This document shows positions 12,963 to 23,900 of a stretch of 64,000 nucleotides of DNA, in pieces. The stretch covers positions 1,693,820 through 1,757,819 of the forward strand of contig NW_017804265.1 of NCBI RefSeq assembly GCF_001625305.1, given 5' to 3'. Every line of letters starts with the position of its first letter. Positions within the stretch are counted from its first letter, which is position 1. A program made the translations under genes and the position numbers. The stretch comes from Branchiostoma belcheri. Lineage: Eukaryota; Chordata; Leptocardii; Amphioxiformes; Branchiostomatidae. The notes beneath the pieces are model-generated. The model was not told where the DNA came from and made no database searches. It saw nothing but the letters and a program-made list of their open reading frames with translations.

Positions 12963-14699
12963 CAGAGCGGTTACCATGGCTACACCATAGCGGTTTGGGT
13001 GAAGGCGAGGACCGGAAACGGCTTCCCAGGTTACCCGTCATGCTTGGCCCACAACTTCCGGTATGTGGGAAAGTTGGTCGGTGTGTGGTTTTCTGACATG
13101 TGATAGCAAGATGCCTCCAAGCTTCACGTATAGGTATGTAGTACTAGCTGACAACATATGTGTTATGTGGATGTAGAATGATGTAGTTGTGTCGTGAATA
13201 TCTTTTCTGACATGTTATATAATATGCAAGTTTTTGCTATGTTATTGATGCCTCTATCAAGCAAATCTAACGCAATATTAGTTTATTTATTAATACCTGT
13301 TGATATTGAGCCTGCATGATGCCAAATTGTAAAGCTTTTGACTCCCTTTCATTTGAAATGAAAATGGTGGATGTCTGAAACATTTTCAATATTTCAAACA
13401 ATATATTCAGATTGCGAACACCGTTGCATATACATGGTAGACTCCACTGTTTCCCACATACATATGCAAATAGGCGATTAGTCAGTAGCAGCGACATCTA
13501 CCGAATTCTATCTGTACTGCAGCACATGGAACAGATGCTGACATGTGACATCTCGATTGACTTTGACCATTTGGGGACAGCTATGACTAATTTGGCAGCG
13601 ACCTCAACTGTGACGACAAAATGAGTCAAGTTCATTGCTAAGGAACAGGCAGCCAAATTTGGTTGTTTATGAATCAGGCTTCTAGGAATTCAGGTAGTCA
13701 AAAGATGAAGCAATTTTGAGTGCTATTCCCAAATGTCATTGACATTTATAATATTTAGGTCAGGTTGTTTTTTCAGTTCTAGTAGTATATATTTCTTATT
13801 AGGCCAAATATCAGTACAAAGACTGCTGTTGAAAATATGCATGTATCTGTCACACAAGATATAAAACAATTGGGCAATGTCTTCTTTATCCATGTTCCAA
13901 GATTCGTGACAGATATGACGTCTAGATTTCTTAAGGACTGCTTTGTGACGTTTAGATTATGATAAAGTTGGACAAAGACCTCCCCAAAATTTTCTACTGA
14001 GAGTCTTAAGGTTCTACCAGCCAAACTGCGCACAATAATTCTTCTGCCGCCACTCAAAAGTGGTTTTAACAATAGGGATAATTACAGCGACTGCCGTCTA
14101 TTGTCCCGAAGCTTTCGGTAGCGGACCAATCGGGATGAAGAACGCGCAGCTTTGGCAGGTGGTGAAAAGGGCGGCCGACAAGTTGCCCGGCTTCTCCGCG
14201 GCGCAATTATTTCAGCTTGGTTAATCGTTGGCAAGCCGGCGTATCCATGGCGTAAAACTGTTGGGCGGAAAACATACCCGCTGACATCACGCGAAAGCGA
14301 AGCGTACGCCGATTTTTTTTTTCCTTCCCAGGGGGACACGGGTTCGAATCCCGGTTGTACATCGGGGTGGGCCTCCCCTGAGAGTTTGGTGTGTCCGGTC
14401 CCCCCTGTATCCATGACATCATTAGCTTCCTGATGATCAAATTATGATATGAATAATTAATGAAGGATTTAAATCCACTTTGCTTTGGGCGAGCTCACTC
14501 TGTACAGCAGGGGTGTGCGTCTTCCGCGTATATGGAGGGACTACTTGATAATACCTTTAAGATATCAGAATCGTCGCATTCTCAGCTATATTATACAAAT
14601 CTTAGAAATAATAGAGCTGATTATAAGATCTGCTTTAAGGGGGTATATGTGTGGATGTGTTCATGAAGATATAGGTTGGGGGGACATCCCTCTCGTTTG

Positions 14700-14909
14700 G
14701 GGCAGTGCAAGTGGTAGGGCCCACCGGTCATTCCAGGGAAGGGAAAAAAACGAACGCCCCACTTCCCACCGCCGCTATCTACCTGCACAGTCGCCTCTTC
14801 CTTCCACCCTTTCCGGGACCAGACCTCGCGTTTCCCTCCCAGGTCCACTTTCGGCGTCCCGCCAGACGACATCCCCCGTCCCCGACCCAACCACACACCG
14901 TAGAAAACC
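14700..14909 (+). promoter_or_regulatory. Pyrimidine-rich 5' UTR/promoter-proximal stretch of stathmin
   Basis: The 200 bases before the stathmin ATG are C/T-rich and CpG-bearing (around 14755-14890), unlike the AT-rich surroundings, and the coding start lies 48 nt before the exon 1 donor. There is no obvious TATA box. I infer a TATA-less initiation region; the exact start is not visible. Confidence 0.35.
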
Positions 14910-17900
14910 ATGGACGTGAAGCAAGAAAAGCGAAGCTCCGGTGGACAAGCTTTTGAGGTAAGAAACCCGCATTTTCAATTCCTAACCCGCCATAAAACAC
15001 GCCTTTAGGCTATAACCGTGATACAGTAGCATAATTTGGTGCAAATCGTCGCTTATATGTTTCTAGAACGTCAAACTATGGATACGTTCTGAGAAAATTA
15101 TAGAATAAGATGAATTGCTATTCTTTAGCGATAAGGTATGGGAAGACGGGTTTTTAATTGCAACCTCGAACCTTAAGGTGCAAGGGGGAAAACGGTTGGT
15201 AATTTGAAAGCCCAGTGAGTGGAAATTTCCCGCCCCGCTTTGCAACACATCGTTATGTATCATCATGTTTTTGCCATGATACATATTCAATTAAACATAT
15301 GGGATGTCGCGGAAGTGATTTCGGAAAGATACCATCAAGCAATCATAATTTCCAAGTTGTTTTTTTTTAACCAAAAACGGCGCTGTGGATTGATATGAAA
15401 CAAAAGGGTGATGTTATATTGTGGGAGAAGCGAACGACGGTTGTTGTAGAGAGAGATTTGATTTCAAAATGAAGATGTCAAAAGGAATTGAGACGGATGT
15501 GCTGAATTAGGCGTGGATTTGCGCGTGTTTGGAGCAGGCTGCACATTTGTATTCAGACCGTGTTTCCGCCGTCCGCGGCAGGCAGACCAAATCACGTCAC
15601 ACCGACATCCATATCGTCTGTCAGCCCTGTCGATCAAATCCTGACACGTTTGTTGGTCATCAAATGAGAAAAAAAAATTTCCATTTTTTTTCTTTCACAA
15701 CATAAGGCGTATGTATTTCTCCACCTAGTATGTGTGCTAGTTTTTTTTTACACACGTGAAATTTATTACGGCGACGTAATGGTCCATAGCCACCCCAAGT
15801 CTTGTCAATTAAATACACACAACACATTTGTTGGTCATCATGAGAGAAATATATTTTTGTAATCTTTTTTTTCACAACCTAAGAGGTATTTTTCCATCTA
15901 GTCTGTGCTGTGCTTTTTTCACACACGTGAAATTTATTACGTAATGGCCCATAGCCACCCCAAGTCTTGTCAATCAAATACTGACACACAACACATTTGT
16001 TGGTCATCATGACAGAAAAATATATTTTTTAAATATTTTTTTTCACAACCTAAGACGTATTTCTCCATCTAGTCTATGCTGTGCTTTTTTCACGCACGTG
16101 ACTTTATTACGGCGACGTAATGGTCCATAGCCACCCCGAAAAAATAGACCTAATTTTCTTGCTTTTATTTCTTTGCGTGCTGCTGCGGTTTGACATTGTA
16201 GATGGGAAAATAAAACGTGCGTTCTGCCTGGTAAACAAGCGTTATTTCATTTCCCGTCAGTCGTCCTTTCTGTGAAGGTCTTGTTATTAATAAATCATAA
16301 CCATGCATGCGGCGCGTCTGCCTACATAGTGTCAACCTATAGAACGATGGGCCCCTAACGGCAGTCGTAAAATCGAGATATATTCACGCAAAATGCCCAT
16401 CCGTACATTTTATTGTCGTAAAATCTGACCCCATGCCCTTTACTTCTAGGAAATGGTGGGCCTAACACAACCATAGCTGTTAGGATGGAATAAAAAAACA
16501 TGTTTGAAAGATATATAGCAAATTCTTTCCCCAAAATAATGCTTAAAATTATTTGTTTCATTGCAGTAGAGACTTAAAAATTAAACATAAAGCTTAAAAT
16601 CACTTACAACTTTGATAACTCTTTGTATTAAATTCACCAAATAATTTACACACTATTTGTACATCCTTTCTGCAAGAGCTTAAATTTATTTTTGATTGTA
16701 ATACAGGACAGAAAATAAACAGATAAAGCTTAAAATCGCTTACAAATTCTGTACATTTTTGTACTAAATTCACTAATGATTTACATACTATTTGTACATC
16801 CTTTCTGCAAGAGCTAGAAACATAGAATGCCTATAATGTCGAGGGAAAATGGGCATTCATACATAAAGATGTCATGCTTAAAGCATCATTACCTATCCAG
16901 AGCACGTTTCACCCAGGCTTTGACAGCAGAATTATGGAATCATTGCTGAGGAATTCCTGCAATTTTCGCAACCATTTCTACCGCGTATAAAACTCCTGTG
17001 TCTGCACTAAAAAGATCACTCCCAAGCGACAAACGATAGCAGGATTGGATGCATGGTGAATTTACCCACCCTATTTCATACTCATCAGATGACAAGTCCA
17101 ATTTCTGTACAATATCGTCTTAGTCATCTTTGATATTTCACACGAAATCAACTCATTCGTTTATAGTACGTTTCTACAGTGGCGTTTTGGTGTAAAATCT
17201 AAACGAAACAGTTCGTTATAGTTTGTACTGTGCTACACGAAAGAAGCATAACATAAAAATATGAAATTTTGGTATAATTATGGATTTTGGCATGTTCACA
17301 TCTGTCTAAGACGAATAGTCGCCGGGAGGGTCATTAGTGAGAAAAGTGCGTCCCCCGAGAGAACAGGTTTGATATGGGCGGAAAAAGGGAATATTTTATT
17401 ACACCGGGACGATTCATTAATAATCACAGAGAGGGTGTGTATGAAAAATATTCTTCGTTATTTTAGTCACTAGTTTCTGCAATTATGTGTTCTTGTGCAG
17501 ATTTCATATTTTCTTTGAGGTTTCTTTCTCAAGTTATTTTTGCTATGACAATATGACACATTTTCGTTATTTCGTCTACCCTCCCCCGAAATCATAAGTG
17601 ATTCTCCCCTGTCGGTTTTATTGCCCCATAGAAACGCACACGTACCATGTGGTTACTCCAGACATGACGTAGCCACGATGTGACAAGAATCTATAAAACC
17701 GAAGAAGAAGAAGAAAAATATAGCCTGGGTGCCAGACTGTTGCTAGGGCCAGTATACAGGCTAGCTCCTCGGCTCCAGGGCCAACCTGTCCCCAAGGAAA
17801 TTTTACCACAGACCCCCTCGGTTCGAGAGATAAATAAGACCGTGGGAGCCAACTCAGGGAGCGGGGCTTGTGGCTTCCCTCGACCGAACGAATGGAGTAT

Positions 17901-20900
17901 CGTGTCGCGTCGGGGCCTGGCATCCAGGCTAAGCAGATTAAAAAAACGGTCACCGGCTTTCGGGTGAGTACTAGTAGTCCATTATGCAAATGAGCTGTCA
18001 TGGCGGACAACCGTCACCGGGTGACATAACGCGATTACTGTCACAATTTTGATTGAGCGACGCTTTTTCTTCGTTCTTAATCTACGGACCGGTCGGGGGT
18101 CGCAGGTGATCGATGCTAAGAGCTCAAACCTTCATAGATTAGAACAAAAGAAGATATCTGTGAGATAGAATCGCCCAGTAACATTATAGTCTGCGACCGC
18201 CGAGCATCCAAACATTAGACAGACCGCTCAACGAATTTAAAACTAAAGAACTTTTTTTTTCGTTTTTATGTCCTGTTGTCTTAAATCATGATTTTGTATC
18301 GTACATGCTGTTACAATTTCAATAAAATAAAATAAAGCGTGTATTATATTCTAATCTTAAAAACAAGCTTGAGGGCTAACGGAAAACCAATTTTGTTCTC
18401 TAAGGGGGGCCTATTCCACATGATGAGCAAAACCACCATAAAAATACGATAAATTTCAGATAAGATAGTTAAGGTTTAATAAATCACACGAATGCGATGC
18501 ATTGAAACTTGTCTCTGGTGGGATCGCTGTTGGAAGTCTCTAAGCTTATATCACGGAAGAAGCTGCATTATGTGATAAGGCCATGTTGATTTGATTATAT
18601 GGATGACATCCGCGCGCGCATGAATTTTCGGCCGTTTCAAAAAAAAAAGTTTCAACCATACTGTAAATCGTACAAAACAGTTGCAAAATGAGCAAAAATA
18701 TACCGTAAGTTACAAAAAAACCATACGAATGTCGTAGAATGCCAAAATCAAACGAAAAAAGACGAAATTGTAAAGAAATGAACTTGAAGACTGGGTTATT
18801 CGCCATATTTTCTGTCCTCATGACCACGTAGATTTCATAATGAAAACAACTTTTTTTTTTGCAAAACTTTTTTTTTTATTCGCACGCGCGCATCAGTTTT
18901 GGGGTTCCCGGAGGATGTCATCCATATAATCAAATCAACATGGCCTAACTGGTTATCAGTATTAGAACGTCGCAGCCCTTTCGATAAGGGTAAACGTATT
19001 GAAGGCGGAAGGGAGATATGATATAGAGAAAATCAGAGATAGAGATGTGTGAGAGGAAGAAAAATAGGAAAGGAAGAACCAGAAAGAGAGATTAAAAAAT
19101 AAAATGATAAAAAATTATAGGTGATTTTCTCCTAGGTAATGTCCCCTTATGACCTAGCGAGGGCGTTGTTCTAGAAAAATACAGCGAGCAACACCTTTTA
19201 TGACCTGTGTACGTGATCAGATTCTACCCTTTTAAGTTTTATTGCTCCAATATCTTTGGTCTTGTGGTGCTCTTTCGGCCTCTTTTGTATGTTGTTTTAT
19301 CTAGTCAATGTCCTCATATGACATTACAAGGGCGTTCTCCGTGGTATAAAAGACAATGAGCATTACCTGGGATAACCTGTGGCCAGATCTTTACGATTCT
19401 ATTGTTCCAATGCCTCTGGAAGTGTGGTGGGTTCTTTAACGCGTTTGTTATTTTCATACACGGATTGACGTAGCTATCTTCAAGCGCCGAAACGACAGTT
19501 CTTAGAACTTTCGCCTAGGACTGCATCCAAAACTTCATACCAGATCACAGCGTAATATCCAAAGCCTTTGGCTCCAAAACCAGGTTGCTAACCGGTAGAC
19601 CAATAATGTTTTTATAAAGTTGCCCCCCTCCCCATCCAGTGAACTGAAAAGCATTGAACGCCTGCAAGAATTGTATAAAAGGCATACGCATGCGTACACA
19701 AGGGTACCTGTCACTGTATAGACCACACTGCCGGATGATATCTGCATTTTTAATCAAGGCAGACGACAGAAGAATGATTTGATGGGCATGAAGGACTCTT
19801 CTATTATTCCTGCTTTCTGGTACGGAACGGTTGAATTTTTGCTGTAGAAGCAACAAAACTTAATTGGTTTTCCCCAAGGTTTGCAATTAAATGCAAGCAA
19901 TCTTCCTGCTGATTATTGTTCCGTGTCAACCAACCATAAAGTTCTGCATTTTTCATCAGCTCTGACAGCTGGAAAAAGGAAGAACCGCCTGTCATCTGGG
20001 CTTTCGAAATTCTGGGCTTATTGAAATTTTGCTGTAAAACCAACGCAACTAAATAGGTTCTGTAGCTTAGAATGCTTCATGTTTTCACTCATGTTCTGCA
20101 TTTATATCTAAAATTATGTTTTCTGAATACTTTGACGACATGCACCATCAGGATATGAATTTAAAACAAAATTAATGATTTTTTTTCGTAAAATACATCT
20201 CTATCAGAGTAAGGCTGAATTACGTATTTCTTACAGGTTTGACATATTTATTAAAACACACCTATATTGATACATCATATTTAGATGTCTGAACGTTACA
20301 AACTCCAACACCAATACTAGTAATTGTAAAAGCATATGTATTTTCATCACATACTACATAATCTTGTGTTTTGTAGATCATAACATGATGTTTGTTGCTA
20401 TATAGAAGTAGATGCCAAACGTTGCAATTGTACTTTGTGCAATTGCTGTGCAATTAAAGCGTTCATGACACGCATTTTATGACGTCACTGACAGCTGACA
20501 TGGATTATGTCTCTTTGTCGTGTTGTACAGAAGGGAATTATTGTTCTCTTGGGACTCATAAACACCAACATCTGTTTCCCAGACAGAAGGTACTAGTATA
20601 GTCATCACACCAGTGTGTGTACTACGGCCATATAAACCCTAGGCCTTGGCAAGGTCTCCGAGCTATAAATTACAAGACCAGATGCCAGTATTGGTTTCAT
20701 TGCCTATGCCAATGACCGCATGCTTTTTACTGGTATTCCATAGATTATATAGGTTTGGTAACGATGCAATTAAAAAGATATATACATGTACTAATATCAC
20801 GATTAAGTTGATGATAAAGGTTTAGGTCCTGGTTTCATGGTCTTTGCCAATAAGGACCATAATGCTTTTTCTGGTATTCCATAGATTGCTTGTTTGAAAA

Positions 20901-23900
20901 CGATACAATGACATATAGATATACATGTATTAGTATCATGATTACTTTCTTGACATTTTTGGGGTCTTGGGTTCATTGCCTTTGCCGATGAGGAAAATTA
21001 ATGCTTTTCATAGATTGTTGGTATCATCTAACTGCTGATCTGTTCTGATAGCTACAAGTGCTATACTTTCTAGGGACACCACACTAACACAGTACATATA
21101 TGGATTCGTAATCTAACACCAAATCTGAGGGGTTTTCATTCTCTGGATCGGTAACGTTAGAGGTTTTGTCAGTGTACTAGTATTTCATCACCCCATGTAC
21201 ATGCATGTCTGCGGCGTTTATTGTCTTCGTCAGAAGGACTATGAAATTGTCTCGCCGCATTGTGGCTGACTGCGGTTTTAGCGGAATAACTCTTGAAGGC
21301 ATTATTCGACGTCCATGATTTTTGGCAGGCAGATTACCGTTGTAGAGGCCAATGCCAAGTGCAAGTTTGGGCTTCGTGGGGGGTCCGTACGTCACTTCAG
21401 TGGACTTTTTTTGTGTTTGTGGCTTGTTAGCAAAATAACTCGAGTACATTTTAACAGATGTTCATGATTTTTGGTAGGCAACCTACCATTGTAGAGGCCA
21501 AGGTCAAGTTCGAAAACGGGCCTCGTGGGGGGTCCCTATGTCACTGCAGTGGACCTTTTGTGTTAGATATATAATGTACTACCCCCACCAACGTCTGCAT
21601 TGATTCACATGGGGACAGCTGTCCTCGCATGCATCTGGTATCAATTGCTTACAATTGAGGGGCTGTCCTATAAATACTGGGGCGGGGGAGGAAAAAGGTG
21701 GACATGCGTCAGGCAGGTCATTCCCTAAATTGTAAGGCCAGACCAAGTAATTTTTATGGATGACGTCCACTGAGATGCAAAAGTGCGATAAAATACATGA
21801 AGGCCAAAAAACCTGATTACTAGTAATATGCACAGATTTGGAACATACTAACTGTGGAAATACAAAGGTTAGGATGCAAATTGAATAAAAGAACATAGTG
21901 TAACAACAAACGAAAACAGCAATAAATCTCCCCCTGTTCTGATTCTTTCCTTTCATCACATCTTCTCATTACATTTTGCGACACTGTCGTAGAATAAAAA
22001 AAAAGGAAAAAGGGAGTACAGAGATTCTAGCTTTTGTACTCTAGACCAAATTGATTTCTAGTATTAAAAAACGTTCCTTTATCTAGAACAATGTCCCTCT
22101 GACGAAGGCATGAGATCCCCGACCTCTAGTTCATTCTGATAAGAGGCCACGGGCCAGTGCCTGAAGCAAATGATAAACTAGAGGTCGGAGATCTCATGTC
22201 TTCGTCAGAGGTACGTCGTTCTAGAGAAATTAACATGCGTATTCTTCAATCTTTTTAATAATCAATTTGGTCTAAAGAACAAAAGAATCTCTGTACTATT
22301 TTTATGGTACAGAACACCCTGAAACGGTTTGCCGCAGATTATACAGATGCGTCGTCACCCGTGTTAGCCCCCCCCCTACGTTATTTGAGTTTGGACTGTT
22401 ACTGGAAAAAAAACGTTCAAGAAATTCTTACTGTGTTGAAAGTGTCACGACAGCGCCGCAAAATATGATAAGAGAAGATGTTATAAAGGAAAGAATCAGA
22501 ACAGGGTGACTACTGCTGTTTTGTTAATTTGTCTTTATGACAAATAGAAGACTTGTTTCTTGTGTTCTTTGTGTCCTAACATTTGTACTTCTACAGTTAG
22601 TATATTCCAAATCTAGGCATCTCGTTTTTCGGCCCTTCGTGTTTTTATTGCGCGCTTGCCTTAAATTTAAGGTAATTAGATTTAAGGTCTCCAGTGGACA
22701 TCATCCATAGCAATTACTTGGTGTGGCCGTAGAAAATAACCTGACATATGTCCAACCTATCCTCCCCCTGCTGAAGTTATAGTACAATCCCTCAATGTGA
22801 CGTAATTTGATCCCATCCCATTATGGGGTTCCCCGGCTATATCCAGCTGTCGGCTGTCTCCAAGCAGATGTAGGTGGGGGATTTCTAAACACAAAAGGTC
22901 CTATTACGGGGACATAACGACCTCCACGACTCTCATCTTTGAACTCAATCTTGGAGACCACCACAGTAACATGCCTATCAAATTTCATTAACTTCTATCC
23001 ACACATACAAAAGTTATCCTGCTCACAAGAAAAATTAACAAAATGCCCCCTGTAGTCACAACGAAACCCCCCACGAAGCTCAGTAACGAACTTAACCTTG
23101 GTCCTGACAATAGTAAGCACCACACCAAGAATTATAATCAACATTTTACAAATACTTGAGTTATCTTGCTAACAAGCCACAAACACAGAAGGTGCACTAA
23201 CGTGACGCACGGACCCCCCACGAAGCCAAAACTTGTACTTGACTTCGGCCTTAACAGCGGTAATCTGCCTGCCAAAAATCATGGACGTCGAATCATGCCT
23301 TCCAGAGTTATATCGCAAAATCCGCAGTTCCCCACACTCCGGCGAGACAATTTCATAGTCCTTCTGACGAAGACAATAACTAACACAACCAGAATGGATT
23401 TCATGAATTTAAAGCACAAATTCTACAGCAATCGTGGTTTTAATCTGACCACCGGGCAGAGGTCTTCCCGCAATGTTGTTTGGGAAGCATTTGTCAACCA
23501 TGACCCCTGACCTCCGCGACCTTTCTTTTCCAAAGGTCATGATTGAACCTGATGACCTTCGCCATTGTAGAAATTCAATGGAAATCTATTTTATATTGGC
23601 GTCAGTTCAACAATGGATACACACACACACTATTTGCAACAAAATATCGATGTAAAATTTGTTCTAATGTACAGACAGCAAAAACGAACGTTACTATTAA
23701 TAATGAACGTTACTGTTCAAAATGAACGTTACTATTCAAAATGAACGTTACTGTTCAAAGTGAACGTTACTGTTCAAAATGAACGTTACTGTTCAAAATG
23801 AACGTTACTGTTCAAAATGAACGGTACTGTTCGAAATGAATGTTAACGTTACTGTCCAAAATGAACGTTACTGTTCAAAATGAACGACGTCACTGTTCAG

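Larger units (their letters stand above)
3457..14909. other. Intergenic region between the GPCR and stathmin
   Basis: No convincing coding gene on either strand. Contents are the GTATAACCGCC elements, MITE copy A, the short palindrome at 12868, the CpG block at 8340-8680, a CpG-rich stretch at 5700-6060, and a tRNA-like B box (GGTTCGAATCC) near 14341 in a likely SINE remnant. The 198-codon frame at 5675 runs into a repeat and has no recognisable domain. Confidence 0.6.

Noticed and set aside
18546-18827. Shared MANNxVFKFISLQF frame in MITE copies
   Set aside because: Conserved only because copies are young; copy D is frame-disrupted and the size is too small for a transposase.
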